Part shown: positions 1-8,874 of the stretch, piece after piece
How positions within the stretch are numbered: the stretch's first letter is position 1
Layout: each line of letters starts with the position of its first letter
Assembly (NCBI RefSeq): GCF_004785955.1
Contig: NZ_SJER01000001.1
Location: 186,001-250,000, forward strand
Length of the DNA stretch: 64,000 nt
Reading direction: 5' to 3'
From: Halostella litorea
GTDB lineage: Archaea > Halobacteriota > Halobacteria > Halobacteriales > Natronoarchaeaceae
Notes under the pieces: model-generated
Database searches by the model: none
Seen by the model: the letters and a program-made list of their open reading frames with translations, nothing else
Told to the model about the DNA's origin: nothing
Translations under genes and position numbers: made by a program

Positions 1-641
1 GCGACCTCGAACGGATCGGCCGCTACCTGTTCGACGACGCCGTCTACGACAGCGTCGACGAGGCGCTCGCCGACGTGGACTTCTCGCGGGGCTGGGACCG
101 GATGCGGGAGATCCGCGAGAGCCACAACGACGTGACGTTCCTAGACGAGTTCCTCAGCCAGGAGTTCGTCGACGAGAACGAGTACTTCACCTACGAGTTC
201 TCGCAGGCGACCGGCGGCAACCGCGTCGCCAGCACCGAGTACGAGGACGTGAAGAAGAAGCTCCTGCTCCAGTTCACCAACTTCGGGAAGCCGACGGTGG
301 CGGTGTACGACGGCAACTACAACAACCGCAACGAGTTGCTGCTCGGCCACCACTACAACGGCGTGATGCTGGACGTCCAGCAGGCCAAACGCACGCTCGA
401 ACGGGTCTTCGAGCTATGGGGCCGCCCGGTGAATCTCATGACCATCGTGAAGGAGGTCGACGAGCACGACGTTGAGGTCGCCAAGCGCCGCAACAAGGAG
501 CCCGAACCGGAGGAGCGCGGGAAACTGCTCCGCTACGACGGCGAGGAACACACCGTCGAGGACCTGCCGTGGGAGGAGGTCGAGAAGATCGCCGCCAGCG
601 ACGTGGACTACGACACGAAGCCCGACGAGTGGCTGGCGTAA
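1..641 (+). CDS. SpoVR family protein, C-terminal part (5' truncated)
   Basis: The reading frame is open from position 3 and ends at TAA 639-641; the true start lies outside the window. The visible ~212 residues match the C-terminal half of SpoVR/YcgB proteins: an LFDDAVYDSV-like stretch, a short acidic linker, then the conserved NFGKPTVAVYDGNY and ELLLGHHYNG segments and the LWGRPVNLMT motif near the end. The GTG at 75 is an internal valine codon, not a start. In haloarchaea SpoVR usually closes a cluster with PrkA-type serine kinases and a DUF444 (YeaH) protein, so those genes are expected upstream of the window (family knowledge, not seen). The biochemical role of SpoVR outside sporulation is unresolved; a link to stress or stationary-phase signalling is inferred from the kinase partners. 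Confidence 0.88.
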   Translation, partial: DLERIGRYLFDDAVYDSVDEALADVDFSRGWDRMREIRESHNDVTFLDEFLSQEFVDENEYFTYEFSQATGGNRVASTEYEDVKKKLLLQFTNFGKPTVAVYDGNYNNRNELLLGHHYNGVMLDVQQAKRTLERVFELWGRPVNLMTIVKEVDEHDVEVAKRRNKEPEPEERGKLLRYDGEEHTVEDLPWEEVEKIAASDVDYDTKPDEWLA

Positions 642-822
642 CGGGGCGGTCCGTCACGGCGAAACCCGCGCTCGTCTGGCTCCGACGGGCGTTATCCCGC
701 CTCAGACTCGTGTTTTCATAGCCACAGTTAAGTGATGGAAATCACTCCGGTCGAACGATGAACAGCGGCTATCGCTCGAACGGGTCCCCCCGAGCGGTTT
801 CCCCCGTCGGAGGTGGGTCGAC

Positions 823-1461
823 GTGACCGACCGCCGCGGGTTCCTACGCAGGGTCGCGGCGGCCGGCGCGGGGAGCGCGCTCGGCGTCGCGGCGTTGCCG
901 ACCACGCCGGAGGCCGACACCGAACTCATGCCCCGCGACCGGTCGCCGTCGGCGGATCCGGACGACCGTCCCCCGTCGGTGAGGGTGGAGGACGACGCGC
1001 CGTACGCGATGTGGCAGTACAAAGCGACCGGCGACGGCTACGCGGCGACCAGCCCGATCAACGTCGTGTTCCCGCTTTCGTCGTCGGACCGCGGGCTGCC
1101 CGAGGTGATGTCGGTCCTCGACGCCGCCGGCTGGCAGCGGACCCCGATCGAGTACGCGCGGTACGCATGGCATCGCGAGCGGGAGACGTACGTCCTCCAG
1201 CAGGCGACCGCGGCCGAGAGCTTCTACGGGCGGACGGGGCGGAACCACGTCCGCTGCTGGGAGCTGGAGGGCGCGGTGTCGATGCAGGTCCACGAGGACA
1301 CGCCGGCGACGCCGAACCACGGCATCGCGTCCTACGAGCGGGCCCAGCGCCGGATCGAGCGCCTGTTCGACGACGCCGGCTGGACCGTCGACGGGACGGT
1401 CCGCTTCGCCAACGAGAAGGGCCCCGACCACGACGGCCACGCGACGGTGATCCGGCCGTGA
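823..1461 (+). CDS. Tat-exported protein, possibly LssY_C-like
   Basis: 212 residues starting at GTG 823, chosen because a GGAGGTG Shine-Dalgarno lies just upstream (809-815) and the first residues form a twin-arginine signal (TDRRGFLRRVAAAGAGS). No lipobox cysteine follows, so a soluble exported or weakly anchored protein is expected. The mature part carries SPINVVFP, then LDAAGW about 25 residues later, and YGRTGRNHVRCWELEG. This pattern recalls the LssY C-terminal domain (Pfam LssY_C), but I make that match from memory and hold it loosely. The gene overlaps the next one by GTGA (1458-1461), so translational coupling with a membrane protein is likely. Function unknown. Confidence 0.75.
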   Translation: MTDRRGFLRRVAAAGAGSALGVAALPTTPEADTELMPRDRSPSADPDDRPPSVRVEDDAPYAMWQYKATGDGYAATSPINVVFPLSSSDRGLPEVMSVLDAAGWQRTPIEYARYAWHRERETYVLQQATAAESFYGRTGRNHVRCWELEGAVSMQVHEDTPATPNHGIASYERAQRRIERLFDDAGWTVDGTVRFANEKGPDHDGHATVIRP

Positions 1462-2096
1462 GGTGGGACCGCCAACGCGTCCCGTCGGTCCCGCTCGACA
1501 CCGCCCTGCTCGGGGTCAGCCCGCGCCGGACGCTGGTCGGCGTCGCCTACCTCGTCTGTCTGTCCGCGTTCGTGGCGATGAGCGCCGCCGCCGCGCGGGC
1601 GACCGTCGGCGGCGTCCGCCTGCTGACGCTGACGCCCGCCTTCGACACGCTGTACTGGGCGCTCATCGTCGTCGTCGTGCTGTCGACGTTCGTCGTCCCG
1701 CTCGCTTACGCCCTGTTCAACGGCGGCCCCGCGCTCGCGTTCCTCACGGCCGTCGCGCCCGAGGCCGTGGTGTACGCGATGACCGGGCGGCTCTACCTCA
1801 CCCCGGATCTGGTGCTCGGGCTCGTCTTCGGGGCGCTCGCGGCGGCGGTGGCGCTGTACGTCACCGCGTACCGCGAGTACGGCTCCCTCTCGCCGGGGAG
1901 CCACGGGGCGCTCGACGGTGCCCTGTTCTGTGCGACGGCCACGACGGTCGTCGCGGCCGTCGCGCTCGCACGCCTGTACGCGACTGGAACCGCGGCGATA
2001 GCCGCCCGCACGGAACCGTTCGGTGCCGCGGTCGGCTTGGCGGTCGCGCTCGTCGCGCTCTGCTGGGTCGACGCGGCTCGTGCGGCTGAGGACTGA
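1458..2096 (+). CDS. polytopic membrane protein, function unknown
   Basis: The start is taken as GTG 1458, which overlaps the stop of the preceding Tat-protein gene (GTGA). The frame is open further upstream, but that part is the shadow of the preceding gene. The 212 residues begin with a short basic/hydrophilic stretch and then give about six hydrophobic segments (for example AYLVCLSAFVAMSAAAA, LYWALIVVVVLSTFVVPLAY, LVLGLVFGALAAAVALYV and AAVGLAVALVALCWVDAA). The C-terminus is short and cytoplasmic-looking (ARAAED). No recognisable catalytic motif. The overlap suggests a two-gene operon in which this protein anchors, exports or works with the exported upstream product; this is inference from gene order only. 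Confidence 0.72.
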   Translation: MRWDRQRVPSVPLDTALLGVSPRRTLVGVAYLVCLSAFVAMSAAAARATVGGVRLLTLTPAFDTLYWALIVVVVLSTFVVPLAYALFNGGPALAFLTAVAPEAVVYAMTGRLYLTPDLVLGLVFGALAAAVALYVTAYREYGSLSPGSHGALDGALFCATATTVVAAVALARLYATGTAAIAARTEPFGAAVGLAVALVALCWVDAARAAED

Positions 2097-2123
2097 TAAC
2101 GGTCGGCGGACAACGGTTCGGGT

Positions 2124-2513
2124 ATGGCAGGACGCTTTACAGTCGACACCGACGAGCGCCTGACGACCGTCGACGTGACCGACCGCGTCGCCGCGGCCGT
2201 GCCCGACGACGCCGACGGCGTCTGTACCGCGTTCGTCCGGCACACGACCGCCGCGCTCGTGGTGCAGGAAAACGAATCCCGACTCCGGGATGACGTGGAG
2301 GATTTTCTCGCGGATCTGGTGCCCGACGAGGGCCACGCCCACGACGCGCTGGACGGCAACGCCGACTCGCACCTCCGGGCGACCCTGCTCGGGCCGAGCG
2401 TCTCCGTCCCGGTCGCGGACGGCGACCTGGAACTCGGGACGTGGCAGTCGGTCCTGCTGGTGGAGTGTGACGGCCCGCGGAGCCGCGAGGTGGCCGTCGC
2501 CGTCGCGGACTGA
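2124..2513 (+). CDS. yjbQ: YjbQ/UPF0047 family protein
   Basis: 129 residues, a full-length YjbQ (UPF0047) single-domain protein. It has the family's hallmark FVRHTTAALVVQENE segment (histidine and glutamate of the putative active site), the DGNADSHLRATLLG motif with a second histidine, and the terminal GTWQSVLLVECDGPRSREV strand. YjbQ proteins complement thiE mutants through a weak thiamine-phosphate-synthase-like activity; their real substrate is unknown, so the biochemical assignment stays general. The ATG at 2124 lies 27 bases after the previous stop. Probably cytosolic and monocistronic or weakly coupled to the upstream pair. Confidence 0.92.
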   Translation: MAGRFTVDTDERLTTVDVTDRVAAAVPDDADGVCTAFVRHTTAALVVQENESRLRDDVEDFLADLVPDEGHAHDALDGNADSHLRATLLGPSVSVPVADGDLELGTWQSVLLVECDGPRSREVAVAVAD

Positions 2514-2603
2514 GGCCGCCGGGGAACCGGTTCCACCTGTCCGCGGGGATGAAATTGTCAGACGCTCCCAAACACTTAGGTCATCTCCGTTTGAATCGCG
2601 ACT

Positions 2604-4103
2604 ATGAGTAATTCAACTGACAGCGCGCTGGTCGACTGGTACAGCGACAACGTGGCCACGCCGAACACGTCCGACGAGGCGTACGGCTACTGGGCGTTCG
2701 TCGTCGGGGCCGTACTCGGCCTCGTTGGCTTTGCCCTGTTCCTGGTGAGCACCACAGCGGAACGCGGCACGGACGCGTTCTGGCTCTACCGCACGTTCGC
2801 CTTCTCGATCGGCGCGCTCGCCCTCCCGGTGTTGATGTACGGCTTCATCGTCGTGTTGCCGCTCCACGAGCGAGCGACGCGAGTGGCGTATCTGGGGCTC
2901 GCGGTGAGCCTCCTCTCGGTCGTCGCCTTCCTGCTCGTGTACCCGAGCAACTGGAACGTCGACGGGGCCGACTACAGCACCGCCGTCCTCTCGGCGTACG
3001 CCGCCGGGATCGGCATCGAGGTCATCGCCGCGTTCCTCTTCCCGGCGGTGTCGGACGAGACGGCCGACGTGCCCGCGACGGGAACCGCGGCCGGCGACGG
3101 CGATGCGGCCGCGGCGGACGACGACCCCGAGAGCAAGGCGACGTTCGAACTGTACCCCGACCGCAAGGACGAGTGGCGCTGGCGGCTCCGCCACGACAAC
3201 GGCAACATCGTCGCCGACGGCGGCGAGGGCTACCCCGACGTGCGCAACGCGAAGAAAGGCATCGAGAGCGTCCGCCGGAACGCCCTCGGTGCGGCGATCG
3301 AGAAGCGGGAGAAGCCGCCGAAGGGCGTCGACCACACCGAACCCGACGCCGCCGAGGACGACGCCGCCAGCGGCGACGAGATCGCGGCGGCGCTGCCGGA
3401 GCCCGAGGCCGAACCGGACGACGGCGCGACCGTCGAGGTGTACGAGGACCGCGGCGGCAGCTGGCGCTGGCGGCTCCGCCACGACAACGGCAACATCATC
3501 GCCGACGGCGGCGAGGGCTACTCCTCGCGGTCGGCGCTGGACGACGCCGTCGAGCGACTCACCGAGCGCGTCGCCGACGCCGACACGCTGGAGCACGACC
3601 CGACGGCGTTCGAGGTGTACCGCGACAACGGCGGCGAGTGGCGCTGGCGGCTCCGCCACCGCAACGGGCGCATCCTCGCCGACGGCGGCGAGGGGTACGC
3701 CTCCCGGAGCAACGCCGTCGACGCCGTCGACCGCGTCCGCGAGCGCGTCGACGACGACCCCGAGGTGTACGAGGACGCGGCCGGCAAGTACCGCTGGCGG
3801 CTGAAAGCCGGAAACGGCGAGATAGTGGCCGACAGCAGTCAGGGCTACGCGTCGGAGTCCGGCGCGGAAGCCGGCTTCGAGCGCGTCCGGGGCTACGCGC
3901 CCGACGCCGACACGCTGGAGTTCGACCCGCTCGGCTTCGAGGTGTTCGTCGACAGGGCCGGCGAGTACCGCTGGCGGCTCCGCCACCGCAACGGCAACAT
4001 CGTCGCCGACGGCGGCGAGGGCTACTCCTCGAAGCAGAACGCGAAGAAGGGGATCGCGGCGGTCCAGCGGACCGCGCCCCACGCCGACGTGGTCGAGGAG
4101 TAA
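2604..4103 (+). CDS. membrane protein with five DUF1508 (HVO_2922-type) repeats
   Basis: 499 residues. Residues ~25-150 form four transmembrane segments (a haloarchaeal membrane domain of unknown role), followed by an Ala/Asp/Gly-rich linker. Five copies of the ~50-residue DUF1508/YegP unit then follow. Copies 1, 2, 3 and 5 carry the core WRWRLRHxNGxIxADGGEGY; copy 4 (~residues 389-437) is diverged (YRWRLKAGNGEIVADSSQGY). Linkers such as ADADTLEHDP separate copies. DUF1508 units dimerise in solved structures such as YegP and HVO_2922, so tandem copies could form an intramolecular array on the cytoplasmic face of the membrane. A TATA-like ACACTTAGG at 2570-2578 sits about 30 bases before ATG 2604, fitting a leaderless transcript. 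No catalytic residues are evident. Confidence 0.85.
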   Translation: MSNSTDSALVDWYSDNVATPNTSDEAYGYWAFVVGAVLGLVGFALFLVSTTAERGTDAFWLYRTFAFSIGALALPVLMYGFIVVLPLHERATRVAYLGLAVSLLSVVAFLLVYPSNWNVDGADYSTAVLSAYAAGIGIEVIAAFLFPAVSDETADVPATGTAAGDGDAAAADDDPESKATFELYPDRKDEWRWRLRHDNGNIVADGGEGYPDVRNAKKGIESVRRNALGAAIEKREKPPKGVDHTEPDAAEDDAASGDEIAAALPEPEAEPDDGATVEVYEDRGGSWRWRLRHDNGNIIADGGEGYSSRSALDDAVERLTERVADADTLEHDPTAFEVYRDNGGEWRWRLRHRNGRILADGGEGYASRSNAVDAVDRVRERVDDDPEVYEDAAGKYRWRLKAGNGEIVADSSQGYASESGAEAGFERVRGYAPDADTLEFDPLGFEVFVDRAGEYRWRLRHRNGNIVADGGEGYSSKQNAKKGIAAVQRTAPHADVVEE

Positions 4104-4124
4104 GCGACCGGCCGCTTTTTCCGT

Positions 4125-4829
4125 TTACGTTCCCGCTCTCGGCGCACACACGTCGGACGCGTCCGCGATGACGCCGTCGACCCCGGGGACCGAGAGCATA
4201 CGCACGACGACCGCGCGGTTCACCGTCCAGGCGTTCACCGCGAGCCCCGCGTCCCGGGCGCGGCCGACGGTCCGGGTCGTGAGACAGAGCGGGACCGACG
4301 GGTGGAGGGCGTCACACCCCAGCCGCCGGGCGGTCGCGACGGGCGCGTCGTCCCGGTGCGTACAGAGGTAGGCCGTCGGCACGTCGGGGGCGACGTCGCG
4401 GACGTCCCGGAGGGCGGCCGGTTCGAACGCCGAGACGAGGACGTCGACGCCCGCGTCGTCGGCGGCGGCGAGCGCGTCCGCCGCCAGCCCCGCCTCCTTG
4501 AGTTCGAGGTTCACCGTCGTCCCGGCGGGCACGGCGTCGAGGACGGCCGACAGCGAGGGGATCCCCTCGCCGGAGCCGAGCACGTCCAGCGCCCGGAGTT
4601 CGGCCAGCGGGAACTCGTCGATCCGCCCGCTTGTGTCGGTCACGCGATCGACGGTCGCGTCGTGGACGACGACGAGTTCGCCGGAGCCACAGCGGCGCAC
4701 GTCGACCTCGACGGCGTCGGCCAGCGCGCCCGCCCGCTCGACGGCGGCGACCGTGTTTTCGGGGGCCTCAGCGGCGAAGCCGCGGTGGGCGATCAGGTCC
4801 ACGGGAGAGGCCACGGAGCGGTCCGGCAA
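4125..4829 (-). CDS. glycerophosphodiester phosphodiesterase (GDPD)
   Basis: 234 residues, typical length for a soluble GDPD. It hydrolyses glycerophosphodiesters to glycerol-3-phosphate and an alcohol; in archaea the natural substrate is likely an archaeal lipid head-group product. Family motifs are complete: LIAHRG (catalytic His15) followed by APENTVAAV, the metal-binding EVDVR, VVHDATVDRVTD (second catalytic His), and TVNLELKEAG. No signal peptide, so cytosolic. It is convergent with the DUF1508 gene and separated from the next minus-strand gene by 9 bases, suggesting a two-gene unit. Confidence 0.93.
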   Translation of the reverse strand: MPDRSVASPVDLIAHRGFAAEAPENTVAAVERAGALADAVEVDVRRCGSGELVVVHDATVDRVTDTSGRIDEFPLAELRALDVLGSGEGIPSLSAVLDAVPAGTTVNLELKEAGLAADALAAADDAGVDVLVSAFEPAALRDVRDVAPDVPTAYLCTHRDDAPVATARRLGCDALHPSVPLCLTTRTVGRARDAGLAVNAWTVNRAVVVRMLSVPGVDGVIADASDVCAPRAGT

Positions 4830-4838
4830 AAACGTTGC

Positions 4839-5492
4839 TCACCCGGCGTTCGCCCGGTCGAGCCGTCGGTACTCGACGTAGGAGTAGACGGTCGTGTAGG
4901 CGGCGACCAGCAGGATCGGCGCGACGAGCAGGGCGATGGCGTACTCCGGGAAGAGGACGCCGGCGGCCGCGACGATGCCCGCGACCTTCAGCAGCCGGCC
5001 GCCGCGGCGGTGGGTCCGCTCCCAGACGCGCTCGTCGGAGAGCGTCCACGGCGTGCGGAAGCCGACGAACCAGTTGCGCTCGGCGCGCTCGACGGCGTAG
5101 CCGCTGACGACGTACACCGCCGCCACCGCGGGGGCGACTGCCGCGGAGACGGCGAACTCGTTGCCGAGGTTCCACCAGAGCACCAGCGCCTGCACGTAGG
5201 CCAACAGGGCGACGCTCGTGACTGCCATGACGTCGTAGGCGGTCCGGAACTCGGCGATATTCTCGCCCAGCGGGTCGATCCGCGGGACCAGCGCGAACAG
5301 CCCGGCGAGGCCGAGGCCCAGCGCCGGGAACAGCGCGAGCCCCAGCGCCCGGGGGAGCGTGTCGTCCACGGCGTTGTCGGCGTTCCAGTGGGTCGCCAGC
5401 TGTTCCGGGAGCCGGTCGTAGAGGAGGGCGCTCGCGGCGACCATCGCCGCGACCAGCGCGAGGCTGGCGAGCGTGCGCTTGCTGACCTGCAT
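4839..5492 (-). CDS. SdpI-like membrane protein (DUF1648/SdpI family)
   Basis: 217 residues from ATG 5492 (MQVSKRTLASL); an upstream in-frame TTG (5519) is less likely because it only adds a basic stretch. The N-terminal half matches the DUF1648 pattern, a TM segment followed by LPEQLATHWNADN; the C-terminal half has the SdpI-family segment RNWFVGFRTPWTLSDERVWERTHR between TM segments. About six TM helices in all. Bacterial SdpI gives immunity to the SdpC toxin, but most homologues, including archaeal ones, have no known toxin partner, and none is visible here. It lies directly upstream of the GDPD gene on the same strand. Confidence 0.87.
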   Translation of the reverse strand: MQVSKRTLASLALVAAMVAASALLYDRLPEQLATHWNADNAVDDTLPRALGLALFPALGLGLAGLFALVPRIDPLGENIAEFRTAYDVMAVTSVALLAYVQALVLWWNLGNEFAVSAAVAPAVAAVYVVSGYAVERAERNWFVGFRTPWTLSDERVWERTHRRGGRLLKVAGIVAAAGVLFPEYAIALLVAPILLVAAYTTVYSYVEYRRLDRANAG

Positions 5493-5602
5493 GCGCGACG
5501 GATCGGCCCGCCGGTACAAAGCCTCTTCCCGCGGCGCGGCGGCCGAACCGTTCCGGTCGGGTTCGCGACATCCTTTTGCCCGCCGCCTCCGTGGTGGGAC
5601 GC

Positions 5603-6559
5603 ATGCGAGCAGTTCGCTACCACGAACACGGCGGGCGCGACGTGCTACGGGTCGAGGACGTGCCGCGGCCCGAGCCGGGGCGCGGGGAGGTCCTCGTCGC
5701 GGTCGAGGCCGCCGCGGTCAACCCCGTGGACACGTACTTCCGCGAGGGGTCGTACGAACCGGCCGAGCTACCGATGATCCCCGGGACCGACTTCGCCGGC
5801 GAGGTGGCGGCGGTCGGCGAGGGCGTCGACGGGTTCGCCCCCGGCGACCGGGTGTTCGGCACCGGGCTGGGCAACGACCGTCAGGGGTCCTGCGCGGAGT
5901 ACGCCGTGGCGCCGACCGACCGCGTGGCACACCTCCCGCCGGGGGCGAGCGCCCGCGAGGGGGCCGGCGTCGGGGTCGCCGGCGTCACGGCGTGGCGCGC
6001 CCTGATCGACCACGCGGAACTGGAGCCGGCCGAGCGCTGTCTCGTCCACGGCGGCAGCGGGGGCGTCGGCCACGCCGCCGTCCAGATAGCCGCCGCGGCG
6101 GGCGCGCAGGTCACGACCACGGCCGCGCCGCAGTACCACGACCGGCTCCGGTCGCTCGGGGCCGGCGCGGTGATCGACTACGACCGCGACGACCTGGCGG
6201 CGGCCGTGACCGACGCCGGCGCGCCGGACGTGATCCTCGACCACCGCCTCGACGACTACCTCCAGTTCGACGCCGACGTGGCCGCCCACGGCGCCCGGAT
6301 CGCGGGCATCGGCGGCAACAGCACGGAGAGCGGCTTCTCGAACACGCCCGCCGCACGCTCGAAGGAGCTCCGGGTCCACCTGATGAGCATGTTCAACACC
6401 CCGGACATCTCGGCGGTGCTCGACCGCCTCGCGGTGTTGCTCCGCGGGGGCCAGCTCACCGCGGAGGTCGACGGCGTGTACGGGCTCGACGACGTCGCCG
6501 AGGCACAGCGCGCCGTGCTGGAGGACAGCGTGTTCGGCAAGCTCGTCGTCGAGCCCTGA
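5603..6559 (+). CDS. zinc-independent MDR-family quinone oxidoreductase
   Basis: 318 residues from ATG 5603 (MRAVRYHEHGG); an ATG nine codons upstream adds residues atypical of the family. This medium-chain dehydrogenase/reductase resembles NADPH:quinone oxidoreductase: N-terminal GroES-like domain with VNPVDTYFREG, the PGTDFAGEV motif, then the Rossmann motif HGGSGGVGHAAVQIA. The catalytic- and structural-zinc cysteines of alcohol dehydrogenases are absent. Likely reduces quinones or enones with NADPH in the cytosol; the exact substrate cannot be read. It is divergent from the SdpI-like gene and followed 46 bases later by an SDR gene on the same strand. Confidence 0.9.
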   Translation: MRAVRYHEHGGRDVLRVEDVPRPEPGRGEVLVAVEAAAVNPVDTYFREGSYEPAELPMIPGTDFAGEVAAVGEGVDGFAPGDRVFGTGLGNDRQGSCAEYAVAPTDRVAHLPPGASAREGAGVGVAGVTAWRALIDHAELEPAERCLVHGGSGGVGHAAVQIAAAAGAQVTTTAAPQYHDRLRSLGAGAVIDYDRDDLAAAVTDAGAPDVILDHRLDDYLQFDADVAAHGARIAGIGGNSTESGFSNTPAARSKELRVHLMSMFNTPDISAVLDRLAVLLRGGQLTAEVDGVYGLDDVAEAQRAVLEDSVFGKLVVEP

Positions 6560-6605
6560 GCCGTCGGCGCCCGGCTTTATCCCCGTCGCGGCCGTGCGTA
6601 CCCCC

Positions 6606-7316
6606 ATGTCCGTCAGCTTCGACTTCGACGGTCGCGTGGCGGTCGTCACCGGCGCGAGCGGCGCGCTCGGCAGCGCGGTCGTCGACCGGTTCCGCGACGC
6701 CGGCGCGACGGTGTGTGCCCTGGACGTGGTCGCGCCCGACGACGAGGACGCACAGCTCGACCCGGACGACGACACCCACTTCTACGAGGCCGACCTCACC
6801 GACGAGGCCGCCGTCGGGAGCGTGGTCGACGCCGTCGTCGACGACCACGGCCGCGTCGACGCGCTGGCCAACGTCGCCGGGACGTGGCGCGGCGGCACGC
6901 CAATCGAGGAGACCGACCTCGCGGAGTTCGAGTTCCTCATGGCCGTGAACCTGCAGTCGGCGTTTCTCGCCTCGAAGCACTTCGTCCCGCACCTGCGGGA
7001 CGCCGGCGGCGCCATCGTCTCGGTCAGCGCCCGTTCCTCGCTGGAGGGCGGCGAGGGCGACGGCCCGTACCGCATCTCGAAGGCCGGCATCCGGATCCTC
7101 ACCGAGACGCTCGCCGCGGAGAACGAGGGCGACCTGCGGGCCAACGCCATCATGCCGAGCGTCATCGACACGCCGATGAACCGCGAGATGATGCCCGACG
7201 CCGACCACGAGACGTGGGTCGACCCGGCGGACATCGCGGACGTGGTCGCGTTCCTCTGTAGCGACGGCGCGAGCGTCACGAGCGGGGCGGCTGTGCCCGT
7301 GTACGGCGAAGCCTGA
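6606..7316 (+). CDS. short-chain dehydrogenase/reductase (SDR)
   Basis: 236 residues from ATG 6606 (MSVSFDFDGR). Classical SDR features: nucleotide-binding VVTGASGALGS near residue 14, the NVAG motif, VSVSARSS with a catalytic serine, and a PYRISKAG active-site Tyr/Lys pair, then DTPMNREM and a C-terminal SGAAVPVYG, the usual ending of FabG-like members. Likely an NAD(P)H-dependent keto- or alcohol-oxidoreductase of unknown substrate, cytosolic. It may share a transcript with the preceding MDR gene; such pairs often handle carbonyl compounds, but that is inference. Confidence 0.92.
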   Translation: MSVSFDFDGRVAVVTGASGALGSAVVDRFRDAGATVCALDVVAPDDEDAQLDPDDDTHFYEADLTDEAAVGSVVDAVVDDHGRVDALANVAGTWRGGTPIEETDLAEFEFLMAVNLQSAFLASKHFVPHLRDAGGAIVSVSARSSLEGGEGDGPYRISKAGIRILTETLAAENEGDLRANAIMPSVIDTPMNREMMPDADHETWVDPADIADVVAFLCSDGASVTSGAAVPVYGEA

Positions 7317-7430
7317 ATGGCACGCGGGCGACTGTGAGGATACCACACGGCCGTGTGACGAACCAACGTCGGGCAAACCGCCCGCGAATGGCAAGTCGTT
7401 TTCCGTTCCTTCGTTGAGAACACGGCACAC

Positions 7431-8774
7431 ATGGCTGAACGCGAAGCGTGGGGGACCCGTCTGGGGTTCATCCTCGCGGCGGTCGGGAGCGCAGTCGGGC
7501 TGGGGAACATCTGGCAGTTCCCCTTCAAGACGGCGACGAACGGGGGCGCGGCGTTCGTCTTCGTCTACCTGCTTGCGGCCCTGCTGATCGGGCTTCCCGC
7601 GATCCTCGGGGAGTTCGTCGTGGGGCGACGGGCGGAGATCAACGCGGTCGAGGCGTTCAAACGGCTCGGGCGGCCGGCGTGGACGGTGGTCGGCGCGCTG
7701 GGGCTGTTCATCGGGATGTGGATCCTCTCGTACTACAGCGTCGTCGGCGGGTGGGTGATCCGCTACATCGTCGGCAGCGCGACGGGCGCGTACTTCGACG
7801 GCGCGGGCACCTACTTCAACGCGGTGTCGGCCGGGTGGGACGCGGTCGCCTTCCACGCGCTGTTCATGGGGCTGACCGCCGTCATCGTCGCGTTCGGCAT
7901 CGAGGAGGGGATCGAGCGGGCGACGAAGCTGATGGTCCCCTCCATCGTCGTCATCCTCGTCGGCCTCGCGGTCTACGCGTTCACGCTCGACGGGGCGGGG
8001 CCGGCGTACGGCTTCTACCTCTCGCCGGACTTCGGCTACCTTTCGAACAACCTCGGCGAGGTCGTGCCGTTCGCCGTCAGCCAGGCGTTCTTCTCGCTCT
8101 CGCTTGGGATGGGCGCGATGATCACGTACGCCTCCTACCTGAGCGAGGACGACAGCCTGCCCGCCGACGGCGGCCTCATCGTGGTGCTGAACACGGCGGT
8201 GGGCCTGCTCGCGGGCCTGGTCGTCGTGCCGCTGCTGTTCGTCCAGTTCGGCGACGTGCCCGAGACCGCGGCGGCCGGCGGCCCGGGCGCGCTGTTCGTC
8301 TCCGTCGCGCAGGCGTTTACCGACCTCGGGGTGGCCGGCCGCGCGCTCGGCGTCGTGTTCTTCCTCGTCGTCCTCATCGCCGCGCTGTCCTCGGCGATCA
8401 GCCTGCTCGAAGTCGTGACGGCGTACTTCGTCGACAACTACGGCTACGCCCGCGAGAAGGTGGCGTTCGCCTTCGCGGGCGGCCTGTTCGCCGTCGGCAC
8501 GCTCTCGGCGCTGGACACCGCGTGGCTCACCTGGTTCGACACGCTCGCCTATCAGGTGCTGTTGCCGGTGTCGGTGCTGCTCGGCGTCGTCTTCGTCGGG
8601 TGGGTGTACGGTCCCGAGGCCGTCGACGAGATAAAGCGCGGTACCGGCGGCGGCGAGACGTTCGCGATGGCGTGGCTCTGGTCGGTTCGCACGTTCGTCC
8701 TGCTGGGCGTGTTCGCCACGCTGTACCTCGGCGTCACGTCGATCTATTCCGCGCCCGCGATCCCGCTGGTCTGA
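7431..8774 (+). CDS. sodium:neurotransmitter symporter family (SNF/NSS) transporter
   Basis: 447 residues, 11-12 hydrophobic segments, close to bacterial NSS proteins (LeuT, Tyt1). TM1 has the family signature GSAVGLGNIWQFPF, whose unwound region coordinates Na+ and the amino or carboxyl groups of the substrate. Further markers are GGAAFVFVYLL (TM2), YYSVVGGWVIRYIVG (TM3), LSLGMGAMITYASYL (TM6) and LSSAISLLEVVTAY (TM8). Predicted to import an amino acid or compatible solute driven by the Na+ gradient. A paralogue lies at 9205-10605 with a small rubredoxin-like gene between them, all on one strand. Confidence 0.94.
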   Translation: MAEREAWGTRLGFILAAVGSAVGLGNIWQFPFKTATNGGAAFVFVYLLAALLIGLPAILGEFVVGRRAEINAVEAFKRLGRPAWTVVGALGLFIGMWILSYYSVVGGWVIRYIVGSATGAYFDGAGTYFNAVSAGWDAVAFHALFMGLTAVIVAFGIEEGIERATKLMVPSIVVILVGLAVYAFTLDGAGPAYGFYLSPDFGYLSNNLGEVVPFAVSQAFFSLSLGMGAMITYASYLSEDDSLPADGGLIVVLNTAVGLLAGLVVVPLLFVQFGDVPETAAAGGPGALFVSVAQAFTDLGVAGRALGVVFFLVVLIAALSSAISLLEVVTAYFVDNYGYAREKVAFAFAGGLFAVGTLSALDTAWLTWFDTLAYQVLLPVSVLLGVVFVGWVYGPEAVDEIKRGTGGGETFAMAWLWSVRTFVLLGVFATLYLGVTSIYSAPAIPLV

Positions 8775-8874
8775 CGCCGGCCAGCGGCTCTTTCGGGTAT
8801 CTGTCACCTGTGCAGTTCGACTACACCCGATAGTGGCATGGTTTAACATGGCGTGGTGCGTAGTGGCTAGCGCG

